Shown here one piece after another: positions 30,190 to 43,752 of a stretch of DNA of 64,000 nt. The position numbers and the translations under genes are program-made. A model generated the notes under the pieces. It did not search any database. It had not been told where the DNA came from and was given only the letters and a program-made list of their open reading frames with translations. Source of the stretch: Homalodisca vitripennis (lineage: Eukaryota; Arthropoda; Insecta; Hemiptera; Cicadellidae); assembly GCF_021130785.1 (NCBI RefSeq), contig NW_025777489.1, forward strand, positions 120,863 through 184,862. The letters are read 5' to 3'. Numbering within the stretch: the stretch's first letter is position 1; each line of letters begins with the position of its first letter.

Positions 30190-32160
30190 TGAAATCTTTT
30201 AAGCAGCCTTAGCGAAGGCTACGTGCAGTGTGGCGTACTACAACCTTGTTAATTAAAGTTAAAAAGTAATAAAAGCGAATAGTAGATTGCTAAAGTCTCA
30301 TATAAAAATATAGCCCATCCACAATCTGGTTTTCTTGTCGTGGATAACTAACCTAAAACATAACTACGATTAAAGCAAACTCAAAATAAACGAAGCATAT
30401 CATAGCCAAATAAGTCACGAACCACAACATACGTGTTGTGAGTCAGCCATGCACACTATCTCTAAAACATGCATTAGATGATAAAAACACTAATTATTCA
30501 AATATGAGACACAATAGGCCTACAAAAGATCTCAACGTAGTGTTACTGATTTCTTGTATCATATAAAATGACAAATGTCCGGAAATCTGTGTGTCTTAAC
30601 AATCTTTACACCGCCCAAAACAAACTATACGTCCTATACTTACCATAGAAATATCCTTACATTACTTTACCTTATGTGTCAAACATAATAATATTAAGTA
30701 AAATCAAGTAAGCTATTAGGTAACCAAGTTTTCAGTAACGAAAAAGACACACTAACTGGATACGTCTCATTGAGTTGTTTCAGCTTTTTCCTGAATTATT
30801 TTTCTTTTTTCTAAATGTTCATGAAGAAAAGTTATTATTTAAATATCAATAGTGGTTCTAAAATATAAATCTACTTTTTACTTTATCCGTTTTACTGTTT
30901 CACAATTCTATTACACGACCCAGTTAGTCAGCGGTGAACATCTGGCATTTATCGTCGAGACATCTGTTCCACACTCTGGTCGGATTAGCATCTATATTGA
31001 CTTAATGTTAGTTTTACAAACCGTTCTATTATGCATTTAATGCATTCAGTAGTCATTTATAGTCATTTTTCCTTATCGGTAACCATGGTGTCCACGAGAA
31101 CGTTGAAGACTTTATTAAATATGAAAACAATCTCCACGCAATCATTTAGCATTCCAACATTTTATATAGTAACGCATGTAGCTACAGACTTGAACTTTTG
31201 TGTGCAGCCTCAGCGAAGTCTGTTGTGACATATTGCGTGGCTACAGCTACCTTGTTAAAAAAAGATAGCGAATAGTAGATTGCTAAAGACTCATACAAAG
31301 TCTATAACTTTTAAGGAGTAAAAGTCCTGTCATTCTGATTGTGACACTGAAAAGTTTAAATTGAGATTCGTTGTCATCTGCAATCTGGTGTCTTCTTTTC
31401 ATAGATAACCAACCTAACACATAACTACAATCAAGTTCAACTAAACAAAGCATGCTGTAGCACGCATGAGTCTAAGTCACGAATCTCAACAAACATGTTG
31501 TGAGTCATCCATGCACACTATCTCTAAAACATGCATTTAATGATAACAAAACGCTAATTGTTAAAACCAAACTACATAATATAAGTCACTAAGTCTGCAA
31601 AAGATCTCGACGTAGTGTTAGTGATTTCTTGTTTCACAGGAAATGACACATTTCCACACAATCCTTGAACAGCCAAAACAAACTATAAGTAATATATATT
31701 ATATACCATAGAAATATCATTTCATAACTGTAATATTTGTGTCAAATCTAATGCTATTAAGTAAAATGAACTAAGTAATTGGTTAGTCACGTTTCAGTAA
31801 TATACAAGACAGACTAATTGGATACGGCTCATTAACTTGTTTCAGTTTTTTCCTCAATTATTTTCTTTTTTGCCTAGTGTTAATGAGGAAAATATATTCT
31901 TTATTCCCTTGAGGAGCTCATTTCCTTAATTATATTCATTTTTTCTCTTTGTGTTATGAATAAAAGTGATTACTTATATATCAATTGTAGTTCTGAAATA
32001 TAAAATCTAGTTTTCACTCTATCCCTTGTACTGTTTTACAATTCAATCTAAACGATCAGTCAGCAGTGAACATCTTGCCTTTATCGTCAACACATCTGTT
32101 CCACACTTTGGTCATATTAGTATCTATATTGACTTAATCAACTACATTTTAGTTCTGCAA
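30190..32160. repeat. ~1 kb internal duplication inside copy A
   Basis: The block with gcgaatagtagattgctaaag near 30275 recurs near 31267, and later landmarks follow in the same order (ctctaaaacatgcatt near 30460 and 31520; agcagtgaacatc-like near 30932 and 32062). Copy B has one version (near 43160-44600) and copy C has lost most of it, so the number of sub-units varies between copies. Confidence 0.75.
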
Positions 32161-32508
32161 CCGTTCTAAAGTCATACTGCTTCTATTATACATATTTATG
32201 AGAGTTTCGACAAAATGGATTCAATCAAAACTTTTCAATTTCTCTCTACCGTTATATAGTTTACTTTACAATCTTTTACAGGTTTAGCCAAAACTAACAG
32301 CAAATGTGAGAGTAGTACAAGAATTACGTCCCACCAATAGGCTTCCTTGCAAAATGAGGCTCGAGTGCATTAAAATGAAATCTCGTCACTGAAGGTGAAC
32401 ATGGACGTTCCACTCCATTCTTTAATGTTACTTTATGAGTAGAAGTTGCATGTTCAAATCTCATATAATTGTATACAATTTGTTTTAAAATTCATTTATT
32501 CTACTATA

Positions 32509-32540
32509 GCCTCGTTGCTATAATGGTTAGCTATATCACC
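32509..32540 (+). repeat. tRNA-Asp-like 5' half (A-box fragment)
   Basis: GCCTCGTTGCTATAATGGTTAG resembles the acceptor and D-arm of an animal tRNA-Asp, including the A-box TATAATGGTTAG. No anticodon or T arm follows, so it is not a functional tRNA. It may be a SINE head. The same fragment is at 44964-44995 in copy B. Confidence 0.4.
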
Positions 32541-34375
32541 AATATAAATCTATGTACTGTATGTACTAACTCTCAGCTAAATAAATGTTCCCTTAATTCA
32601 AATGAACTACCTCCAAAAGTCAATAATTCGGTTGGTTATTGAGATATCACGCCAACAAAAGACGGACAGACTTCTCGAGAGAGCCTTTGTAATGTTCAGC
32701 CAATAAGAGTATCAACCAAATATTCTACTAAAGTGTAAATTTACTCATATGTATGACTCCTGATATCACTGAACACATTGTCCATGTTACTTCAAAACTA
32801 AACTATGTTCTATATGATATTGTAATGAATATACCAAGTCTACACATAGTTTATGGAGACGTCACGAACGAATCCAATGTATTGCAAAGGAATACACGAA
32901 ATATTCGTATCTATAGGTTTATTAAGTTTAGTCCAGTGACAGTCCTCAAGCTTCTTTAGAAAGTCGCTCGTTTATTGTAATTTTGCGCTTGATTACTAAA
33001 TTAATTAATTACTTGAAATATATCCATGTATAACTTAAGTGTTATATCTACAACCATTCTACCTTAATAATATATTTGGATACATTTTAATTGGAGGTCC
33101 CACTTGTGTATGGAATTAATATTAAACATTCGTATAGGGCCTACACACCATGACACTAAGATTTAGGATTAAACATAAGGCCGGAGGAGGCGGGTCTCTT
33201 TGTGCATTTTTCTCCCTCCCATCGCCTTCGGCATTGTTTCAGAAAACACGCTGTAAGGCCACAAATAAAATCCCGACGTTGATTTTTTTGTTATAATCCA
33301 ACTTTTACTTCTCGTGACATGTGATAGTGCAGTTAACTTTAGATAGTGGCATCCATCCTGTGCAGTGACAATGCCTGAGTTTACTTCCTCATGTCTGGAC
33401 TCCTAGTAGTTTTCGTGTACGTTTGGCCCCTTTGTGAAATAAATGTACATTGATGAGACTTTAAAACTCGCAAATCATATAACTTCATATTGTTCACAAC
33501 TCTCAACAAAACCATTAACAATGCACGAACTTTAGTTTGGTAATTAGCTTCCACAAGATGGAACCAATACAATCGCATAATTATGCAAACGAAATGAACA
33601 TTGAATTTGCAGAGGAGGCCTTTGTGAAATTATTGCTTTGTGGTTGTCCTTTGAGTTGAAGAAGGGCGTTCATGCATAAAGCCGCCCTTTATAGAGGTTT
33701 CTTGGATTTGCATGCTATCAGTGAGTCCAATTGAATTGGCTATTCAGCTTTCAAGATCTGCTAGTGCAAAAGAAGATCCGTTCCTAAACCAATGTAGAAT
33801 TTATACCAAAGTCAATTACCGTTTTAAGCTGTAAATAATGTCTCGTTTTCAGAAGTTAGAACGAGATATTTAGAGTGGTATTAATACAGATTCTAAATGA
33901 AAGTACAAAAGTTTAATAATACCTATGGGCTTACAAAGAATGTTTTACATACTTCCTACGTCCATTCTGGTAATAATTTTATAATATCCAATGTGAAAAC
34001 ATTTAATGTTATATGAAACTACAAATAAATATAATCTAGACGAAGTGGTGTTCTCCTTGTCTCAACAAATACACAACTGAGTGTACTACGATATTTCTGA
34101 GACGACCCCCAATCACGGTGGAACAACCGAGGTTTTTATGTATAACCTAGAAATGGTAGGAAGGGTTAATTCAATACAAATGTTAATTTCAGCTCCAGTT
34201 CACCTTCAACTTAGTGCAGCGTCTGAAGTCTAACGCTGTGACAGATTTGACTCACGGAATTTGGAATTAACACCCATCTGAATATATCAAAAACAGTCGG
34301 CGATGAAGATGCTCTTTGCAAACTCTACGTCGTTTCGACATCAGAAACACCTAGAACACAAACAAGTGTAATAAA

Positions 34376-35424
34376 AATAAATAAATAAATAAGGCCTTTA
34401 TTCTTGAGCGGATTTCAGTTTACAATCTGTTTTACAAATCGACTCACGTCAAACTAATCATAACAGTACAATTCGTATTTTAAAACTGTGACACCCAAAT
34501 ATTGCGTGCTGGTAATTTACATAGAAAATTCATACTTAAACAACAATACATCATTAAGGTACATATACAGTTTTAACTTCCTTTTTGAAAGTTTTAACAG
34601 ACAAAGTCTTTATAACTGGTGGTAAGGCATTGTACTCCTGGGGTCCAAAGTACGAGAAGGACCTTTTTGTAGCCTCCAACCGCACACGCGGCAGTTGCAG
34701 CTTGTCGTCCTGTCGAGTGTGCCGTTCTCTTAGAGTCGCTCGTGCCACTAGTTTCCGTCTCAGGTAAGAGGGTTCACCAGTTACCAAAACCTTATGCACC
34801 AATGTCACAGTTTGGAGCCTACAAATATCTTGAACAGAGTGTAAATTTGCTCTTTTGCGATAAGGTGAGATGTGGTCAAATTTTTTTAGATTATAAACAA
34901 ACCTCAGCGCACTGTTCTGTATCCGTGCAAGGATGACATTTGCCTCGTGAGTTAAGCAGCTACCAAACACTGGAAGGGCGTAATATATTGATGGAAATAC
35001 CAGAGAATTTACAATATGCAGCTTTGAAAGCATTGGAATTAACGCTCTGTATCTATTCAAAACTCTCAATTTACACATTGCACGTTGAGAAATCAATTCA
35101 ACATGTTTAAGAAAGTTTAGCTGATTGTCAATTATAACTCCCAGGACTTTAACAAAAACACGATCTTCCAAACAAATACCCTCAACAGAAACAGAGAGAA
35201 TACTCCTGTTCATGGTCTCTTTAATGGATGGTGAGCAAAAATGCACCACAGAACACTTATCTGCATTCAACTTTAGGCCATGTCCCTCCGACCACTCTTT
35301 AACCCTACGCAGATCAGCATTGAAACACTGCACCGCTTCATGGACACCTGGAGGGGGATATGTTAGAAGCATCTGAGAGTCATCCGCATAGGAGTAGAGT
35401 GAACACGAGGACAATGCAAGTTTT
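34376..35424 (-). mobile_element. 5'-truncated non-LTR retrotransposon (Jockey/CR1-like) inserted in copy A
   Basis: This insert is absent from the matching place in copy C (near 54947) and copy B. The minus-strand frame 34554-35414 (286 codons) is the C-terminal part of a reverse transcriptase. It has YADDSQ, the catalytic YADD motif, near its start, then GLKLNADKC, VLGVIIDNQLNF and the thumb-like RYRALIPMLSKLHIVNS. The 3' end carries a TAAA/TTTA-type tail (34376-34395 on the plus strand). Everything upstream of YADD, including the fingers and the endonuclease, is missing, which is normal 5' truncation. The remaining frame is fully open, so the insertion is young relative to the unit. No clear target duplication is seen. 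Confidence 0.9.
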
Positions 35425-37432
35425 GTCTAAAATAGGTATCAGCTCTTATTGTGGGTTAAAAGTACAAATTAGTGTTTAATATTTAAAAAATAAATAAATA
35501 AATTCGGATTTGTGTAGCTTCGGTTTGCGGTCAAGAACAACTTCATTCTAAATTAATGTTTTGGAGTTATACTTGAAAATATAAACCAGATAAGAAAATA
35601 CAAGCAAATTTAATTACAACCATTTCAATTGAAAATGTTTGTAACAAGTGCTGAGCTGGTTAGACAATTAATCACAATAGAAAATAAATTGAGTGGAAGA
35701 AGTGACGGATTCTCGGCTCCCTAATAACTCTTACTGAACAAGTCTTCAGAGGGAATATTACAAAGCTGCCGTCTTCAAACTAATTTAGAGTTCAATTTCT
35801 TAACAAACGCTGATGGCACAGATTTTGGATCACATTATAATGTGAAAAGTCTGAGGACTCTGCTGTTATTAATTTGTCGTATTGTTACAGTCTAAGTATT
35901 TTCTTTCGTCCTTATCAGGGAATAGGTTACGGAAATGGAATATTTTAATCATTTATCTTTTATGTGCTTCTACACTTATGCATCTCAATTGATAACATTT
36001 TATAGTATTGTTTTAATATGGTTAAATATGAACCTCCAAAAAGTAGCAACGCAACTTTGAGAATCTATAGGTATTTTACTATATGAAGTATTAAAAAGTA
36101 ATATCATCTTATATTTACTTTTTAAATACTTAAATGTGTTATGAAAAAATATTTAATCCTATAGAAATTATTATATTATTATTATATTATAAATTAAATC
36201 TTATAGAAACTATCATTATTTCTTGGTAGGTTAACATATTACATAGTATGTCCCTGTGCATGTTCAAAATAAGAAGTGACTAGAGGCTTACTTAAATCTC
36301 AGTCTGATCAGTAATGGTTTTATAATTCTTCTATTTAAACTATATGAGCCCAAAAGTTATTTTACTCTTTTTCTCCTTTTCACGTTTAAAAGTGTCTTTA
36401 AGATAAAAAATATTTATTGTATCTGGATGAGCCTAAATTATACCTTTGGCACCCTTTTACTTAAATAATTCGCACATAAGTTCAATTGTTTGGATCAAAT
36501 TTACATGCATTAAGAAGTTATATTTAAAAGTTAGTAGTTATAAGAAAATTCAGATTTAAATCGTATTTAACAATGTGTTAAAATTAAACAATTTCCCTTA
36601 TTTAAAAACTAAATACGTCAGACGATTTTGAAAAAGCTTCATAAACAGAAAATAAACATTGAAAACTTGCATAAGCTAACATGTACGTTTGAGCTAAAAC
36701 CCACGATGCATACATTAAAAAGAAAGAATCACTAAAAGCAATTGAAGAATGAGAATAATCGTGTTATTTATTGTTGTTGATAGCAATAACAAGATAAAAA
36801 AACATAGGGAATCATAAAGATACAATATTTATGTACTGGAATAAATACAAATTACAATTATTAAGAAAGCTAAGTAAAAGATACATCATATCTGCTAGTA
36901 ACCAAAAGCACTTGGGATCGAATGCCGATTCAGGAGTGGCATTGTCGTAGGCTATCAAATATTCATTTGAGACTAAGCTGAAATAATATGTTATCCACAA
37001 AACAACTCGCCCATTATTAGACTATACTAATCCTGTATTTTCATTTATACCGTGTACATCGGGGTATATTGTTTGTAAATTAGTAACATTAATTAAATAC
37101 ATTAGGTACTATAATTTTTATAATTACGTAGAAATTTATTCCTTCTATAATTTATAGACTCACTATAATAAATTATGTAGTTGTCATGGATAATTAAAGT
37201 GCTAAGATATGAAACAAATACACATTACCACGCATTTCACTGGCATTCTAAATTAACTCTGACACAAGCTTGACACATAGACCTTCTTATCACACCCATT
37301 ATCAGTCGACGTCAGTTTTAGCTGACACGTGACGTCATTGTGACATACCAGATGGTTAGCTTGTGATGGGAACAACAGATTTCGCCTGTTAGAATGGTAA
37401 TGGGCTCTTTTTTCGTAAAATAGTAATATTAC

Positions 37433-39555
37433 CAAGCCCGTTTTACCGAATAGGCACGGTAGGCACGTTTCTAGGGCGCTAGGCAATTAGCATTTTTGGG
37501 GGGGGGGGGCGCTAAAAATGGAAAAAACAAATTGCCGTGGTTTTATCTGCATGCATCATCATAAAACGGACTTTTTCTAATCTGTAGTGAGCTGATAAAT
37601 TAATTTGATCCATTTCTCGTCCAACACATAGCAACACATGGTAACAAAGGCAAAGGTAGTGTATCATACCTTTCGTCTGACATTTGCAGTAAATTTATTG
37701 AGATTATGAGCAAATAAATACTGAAACAAATCTTAAATGAAATTAAGCAAGCTCGCTATTTCTCTTTAATCATAGACTCCACACCTGACGTGTCGCACAC
37801 AGACCAATTGGCTGTAGTACACCGGTATGTTTCATGGCCCAATGCTTGCGTCAACGAACGCCTGATACAACTCTTACCAAGTGTATGCCACAAATCTGGA
37901 AGTTTGGAAGAAGCAACCCTCGGTTTATGTGAGAAACTTGAGCTGGTTGTCGATAACTCACGTGGACAAAGTTACGACAATGCATCAAACATGTCGGGCA
38001 TATATTCAGGTCTTCAGGCAAGGATTACATAAAAAATGATATTGCTGACTATGTACCATGTGCAGCTCACTCACTAAACCTTACTGTTTTGCTACCGAGA
38101 AGGCGTGTCCAGATAACACATAATTTTTTTTACATTCGTACAAGTTATGCTTTTTTTTCTCGGCATCCACTTACAGGTGGAACATCCTAAAAAGTCATAT
38201 TGAAAAGAGTAACGAAGGAAATTCAAAAAAAGATCAGAGAAAGCTAATGGTATAACTCCTGAGTGACACAAGGTGGTCTGCTAGGGAAGGCGCTCTTCAG
38301 CTTTAAAAATAAGTAGGAGAATTAAAAGATGTTCTTGAAGAGCTAAATAAAGATTATACTTAGACACCAGAAACACAATGCACAGCCGCTGGGTTTCTAA
38401 AAACACTGGGATATTTCCAAACCACGTTATTAACTGTGACCTGGGACGAAATTCTCGAGAGAGTTGATAAAACAAGTAAGACTCTTCAAAATCAAGATTT
38501 AGACCTGTATCAATTGTGAGATTTGATGCTACAAAGGGACTTGAAACACTATCCTCGTTTTTGGGTGAAAAGAGAGATTTATTTGATGATTTCGAGTCCA
38601 AATCATTGAAACTTGCAAAGAAGAAGAAGCTGTATACGACAAAGTAAGAAAAAGAAAGTTATTGCCCGATGAAAAGAAGGATAGAAGCATGGAAGAAACA
38701 TCTCCTTGAGAAAGATTCCGCACTGGGGTGTTTGTTGCCATTGTTCACAACATAGCTTCGCAGCTCTGCAAAAGAAGGGAGGCCTATATAAAAATTTCGG
38801 CACAAGATTTAAGATCTTACCAAATCTAGAAGTGAAAAATTCCAAAGAGGTGGCTTGTGAAGCTAAACTGTTAGGAGAAGTATACAAGAACGATATTGAT
38901 GGGCAAGACTTTGAACGTAGGTTTTCAGCTTTGAAAAGAGTGAAGCCAGACATTAGATAATCGATGGTTGATGAAAAACTTAATGGCTTATTGTTGCTGT
39001 CCACCCAAAACAACAAAACGACATTAATTTAAATTAGGCTTCAAAAAAATTATTGACGACTTTGCAACACGGAAAACCAGAAAAAATCTGTTTTATGAAT
39101 CTCTAGTCAGTCTAGTGGTAAGCCGACAAACGAAAAATAATCCAAAGAAAATGTGATTAAACGAATACTATAAATTATGTAAATACTTCCAATGTAAAGA
39201 AGGGGGGGTGGGTGGTCCGTGATGCCGTTAGGTATGTTACACGCATTCCCACCGGAGACCAGTAGATACCTCACGGCTACCGGTTGCCAATCCGAGTCAC
39301 GGCAGGTCCATAGGTGGTGGATAATGGGAAGGCTTTCGAAAAGAATCAGGATAATTTGTGAAGGAAAGTTAAGGGACATTAAATCTAAAGTACCTCACAA
39401 ACCAAACCTGGCATTTCAGACTAAATCTAAGGTTACGAGGTATAGGCCTTATGGTTGGGCTGGTGGGGGGGGCCGTAGTCAGCTGGGTAGGGGTATAAAA
39501 AGGGGCGCAACTCTTCGCTGTGCCTAGGGCGCTGGCAGGGTGTAATACGGGCCTG
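37433..39555 (+). mobile_element. Decayed hAT-like DNA transposon (ZMYM1/DUF4371-type transposase remains)
   Basis: The ends are imperfect inverted repeats: CAAGCCCGTTTTAC at the left and, reversed, CAGGCCCGTATTAC at the right, with a shared AGGCAC further in. Inside, the plus strand from about 37740 reads as a hAT-type transposase of the kind annotated as zinc finger MYM-type 1. SHTDQLAVVHRYV and SRGQSYDNASNMSG are intact at 37790-38032, followed by frameshifted pieces (RWSAREGALQL, GFLKTLGYFQTT, TWDEILERV) up to about 38600. A 12-base G run lies at 37498-37509. There is no 8-bp target duplication, and the flanking unit is missing about 1.9 kb, so the locus has been rearranged. Minus-strand frames here are shadows. 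Confidence 0.75.
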
Positions 39556-39857
39556 GGAGTAGTATTCGATTATATTTCAATTCTTTTCAAAAGAGTGTTG
39601 AAAACATAGTCATTGTAGTATTTTCATGTTATTTTTCAATTATTCAATTACTTTCATGTTGTAATCAATTGCGAATATCTAAAAAAAATATATTTTATCG
39701 ATGTCGATCATGACCCCTACGCAAATATCGAAAAAGTGTCCAGATGGGTTTTATTAATACATGTTGGCAATACGACCCTGCCAATACTACGTTAATTATC
39801 TTTTTATGAATTTGTTATTCTTCTTATGAATTAACTAGGAGCTCTTTTTACCTTATA

Positions 39858-40125
39858 CTAGCTGTTTTCCGCGGCTTCGCACGCTTATCGTAAGCTTTAC
39901 CCGTGTATCACTTTAGGTTCAAGTGAATTATATTTTTAAAGCCGATCTAGAGTTTACCCTGTTGCCACGATCTGTTTGTTTAAAGGCAAATATAAGTCAT
40001 AACTTAGTGCCTTCAAATAATGTTTGGCTAATTAAAATCCGTAACTTTCAAGTGATTGCAGTTTATAATGCGCAGTCGCTTTGATAACTTTTAAATTTTG
40101 CAGCGTCGCCTTTAAATAATAATAA
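39858..40125 (-). mobile_element. Helitron fragment (3' part)
   Basis: The plus strand starts ACTAGCTGTTTTCCGCGGC, the reverse complement of the Helitron 3' end at 60792-60820. The next 200 bp match that element in reverse (for example gcagcgtcgcc against ggagacgctgc). Copy C lacks the insert at the same place. The 5' end is missing. Confidence 0.75.
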
Positions 40126-40865
40126 GTCTTTACCACAATTATTTAACTCGTAATACTTAAAAAGAGATATCCTTAGGGTCTTCAGTTTCTGAAATAAAAC
40201 GGTTGATTAGTTCAATATCCATGGAAATGCGACCAAAAAGCAAATGGTTGGAATTAAGACAAGATTTTCGCTTCGGGCTGGATTGCTATTGGATAATTAA
40301 AAGAGGTCGAATAAACACCAAACGGAGTCATTTTCTATAAAATTTATCTCGACGTTTAGTCACTATATCTTAAATTACTCAAAATAATTTAATTCTCTTG
40401 GGTTTGCAGTTTTATAGTGCTAATCACGTAGAAGGTAGAAGGTATCACGTGCCACGTAACCGCTTCGCTCAAGTTGCGTACAAAGTTTCATTTGCGTATC
40501 TCATTTCGTTCGAGTCTTGTGTCATCAGTCTTGACAATTGAAAGTTGGAGGTGACCTTAATGATCAAATTCGATATTTGCTTTCATATTTCTATACATTG
40601 GCTTCATTAAATAGACCACCAATGAGATCTTGGAAACTATTCATACGACAAAAACTTTACGTTTAACCTTTACTTGTTTTTAAATTAATTATAAAAATAT
40701 TCTCATCAAACAAATATACTACAGCTATTTTCAACATGGTCAACTGAAATATCCTATATTTTATAATTGGTTTCAATTGCAAAAGTAATTTCAATACCGT
40801 TATATTCTTTGCACAACTTTGTATATTTCTTTAACTAACGGGGATATGTGAGCTTGCAGTGTTGA

Positions 40866-41366
40866 TTTTTTTTTTTCGAGATGGGGGAAAAAACCTTACA
40901 TAGGCACCACCTAGCCCGAAGTAGGTGGTAGTGTAAGATTCTTACTCAATAAAAAAACCCCTTTCTCCGCTTCACTCTGGGATCACATCGTTGGTATTGC
41001 TTCAAAATGAAGGGACTGTTTCTTCTACTCCTCTGTATCAATCGGGCATCTCATCATACTATATTTCTCTTTTTCCTTGCATTATTTTTCTTATGTAGTT
41101 GTTAACCTCCTCCCATTTTTCTTTAGAATCTAACATTAGAGGCACTAATGTATCCACGGTCAGCACACCATGTATCACTCCCTCTACCTCCCTTTTTTCT
41201 GCAGTCCATCTCTGGCAAGCAAAAGGTGTATGCTCCGGTGTGTCAATCTCATTGCAGTAATCACACAACTCATCATCTGCCAAGTGAAACCTCTTTAGGT
41301 ACAACTTAAAGCAACCGTGTCCGCTCAAAGCTTGCGTGAGGTAGTAGTTGCATTCTCCATGTTCTC
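40866..41366 (-). mobile_element. 5'-truncated non-LTR retrotransposon end (R1/LOA/I-like) inserted in copy B
   Basis: The insert is absent from copies A and C. The minus-strand frame (41059 to about 41366) encodes the last part of an ORF2: YYLTQALSGHG, then a Cys/His knuckle CDYC...HTPFAC, the pattern that ends ORF2 of R1/LOA/I-type elements after the RNase H domain. A T11 run at 40866-40876 is the poly-A tail on the other strand. About 180 bp of 3' UTR separate the stop codon from the tail. Confidence 0.8.
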
Positions 41367-43752
41367 TTAATCAGAAATATCAACACGCTGAGTCTCATAA
41401 CTCCGTTATTAAGGGAAATATTTAAAAAATTGTAAAGTATCGAAGGTCTAAAATTACTTTTACAAATGATACGACTCTTAAAATACCAAGTATTTCAAAA
41501 GAAAAACAAATTTTACTGCCGTATATGTAAATAATGGCAGTTTTTAATGTTTGGAGAAACCGTAGCGGTAGAAGTAGTGCACAAAAATAAGACATACTAA
41601 GGGAGACAGCTCTTCTATTGTTTACCCTAAAATGAATCGAGCTATTTCTAGGACCGAGAGAAACCTATGTCCCCAGTTTCAAGTTTCTAAGATCTCCAAT
41701 CAGGTCTTATAGCACAGACGGACGGACAGTAAAGATCAATTACTTGTCTCATTCTCAATAAAGTGTATGTTTGTTCATGCCGCAATTAAGCCAATATTAA
41801 CATTTCTTACTACCTAACGACAACACACCTCTGTTTATTCTTTTCACTTAATAGTAAAAACCTATGTGAGTCTGTGCTATACATGATTTACGAAACGTCA
41901 TTATGAGTTAGTGTGAGAAAGGAGGTTTTCGATCTAATCGAAAGCAGATATTTAATGGCAGACACAAATGACGGACTTTTGTACTCTGCAATATCCACTT
42001 ATAATTCCGATATTTACTTCTGATGGTGATTGTTCTGAAATATTTCTGGATCCAATTTAGAGTCTCCAGCAGAACGTGAAGTGACAAGCGAGCTCCATTA
42101 GCGAATACATCTAACTGCTCAGCATTCCAGCAGAGTAGCGAAATGGTCTGGAATGGATGGTAAATTTATGTCGTACTTCGTTAGGTTTGCGTTTAGTAAG
42201 ACCAAATAAGTTATTATAAACAAAAATGCAGTTTTTGCAAGCGTTTCTCAAACACATTTCTGGTTTACACAACAACTCTAAGTCAAATTACTTGCTTTTT
42301 AATAATATTATAATAAGTAAATACATCCTTGTCAGCTAGAGAGGTAAAACGCTTTTACATGGGTCTTAAGATCATATTAGAAACATTCATTTTCAAATCA
42401 ATTTGTCAGTATTCAACTTCGAACTTTCGAGGAGACAGTTATATATGGTAAGATCAAAATATAAGAAGCTTCTCCTGCCCACCTCCAGCCTCACTTTTCC
42501 TAAGTGAAGATGTTTACCATGACTGAGATTCCTCATGATGGAATTGCAGTCTCTCACCCAAGTACTGCGGCTCTACAGACATTAGAATGTTATGTGTGCA
42601 TCATGCAGTTGGTAAATATCCTGCAAAGTGTTTCCATATGAACCATATTAGGAAGTTAAGAAGTAAGGAGTCGTAATTCGTTGAAATGAAATTGAAATTG
42701 GTTGTATTAAAGAAGGCAAATTACTCTACAGCAACAATGTATCTATCACTTTACCTAGTCAAACTGTGAATTTCTAGAACAACCTTACAGTATTTAATAG
42801 AATAATGGAAAATATAGATTAACTATCTATATTTGAATAAAAAGTATAGAATATAAATTTGAGGTATGTCAATGAATTGGAGAAAAGTGATCAGGAAATA
42901 ATTATTATTAGTTTGTTGAGCTTTAGCGAAGTCTCGGGGCTAAAAGACTATTATTTCTGTCTCTCTATCTATCTAAACGTACGATAACTGCAGAACTATA
43001 TAACCCAAAAATTTAAAATCTGCATAGACCGTAATTTTCCTTATGGGTAACCATAGTGTCCAAGAGAAAGTTAAAGAGTTTATTGAATATGAAAACAATC
43101 TGCACACAATCATATAGCATTCCAACATTTGATATAGTACCACATGAAGCTACTGACTTGAAATTTTGAGTGCAGCCTCAGCAAAAGCTGTTGTGACATA
43201 TTGCGTGGCTACAACTACCTTTTTAAAAAAAGGTAGCGAATAGTAGATTGCTAAAGACTCATACAAAGTCTATAAATTTTAAGGAGTAAAAGTCCTGTAA
43301 TTCTGATTGTGGCACTGAATATATTAAATTGAGATTCATTCTCATCTGCAATCTGGTGTCTTCTTTTCATGGATAACCAACCTAATACGTAACTACAATC
43401 AAGTTCAAAGCATGCCCTAGCACGCATAAGTCTAAGTGACGAATCGCAACAAACGTGTTGTGAGTCAGCCATGCACACTATCTCTAAAACATGCATTTAA
43501 TGATAAAAAAACGCTAATTATTAAAACCAAACTAAAATTAAAACCAAAATAATATAAGTCACTAAGTAAAAGTAAAAGATCTCGACGTAGTGTTAGTGAT
43601 TTCTTGTTTCACAGAAAATGACACATTTCCACACAATCCTTGAACAGCCAAAACAAACTATACGTAATACATATTATATACCATACAAATATCATTTCAT
43701 GACTTTAATATTTGTGTCAGGTCTAATGCTATTAAGTAAAATGAACTAAGTA

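Larger units (their letters stand above)
27834..37432 (+). repeat. Copy A of the ~10.5 kb tandem unit (truncated at both ends)
   Basis: The copy starts in mid-unit directly at the Polinton terminus: caacttgaaatatcctgtat here corresponds to 40741 in copy B and 51283 in copy C. Collinear matches follow along its whole length, for example the block gtgacaagcgagctccatta at 29240, 42089 and 52131, and tacgtttggcccctttgtga near 33418, 45849 and 53987. The copy contains a private internal duplication, a GA repeat and a LINE insertion. It stops at a hAT-like element, and about 1.9 kb of the unit present in B (48445-50341) is missing. No conserved open frame runs through all copies, so the unit appears noncoding. 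Confidence 0.88.

Noticed and set aside
38281..39379. Minus-strand frames of 90-137 codons in the hAT-like element
   Set aside because: The plus strand carries the recognisable transposase remains; these are shadows.
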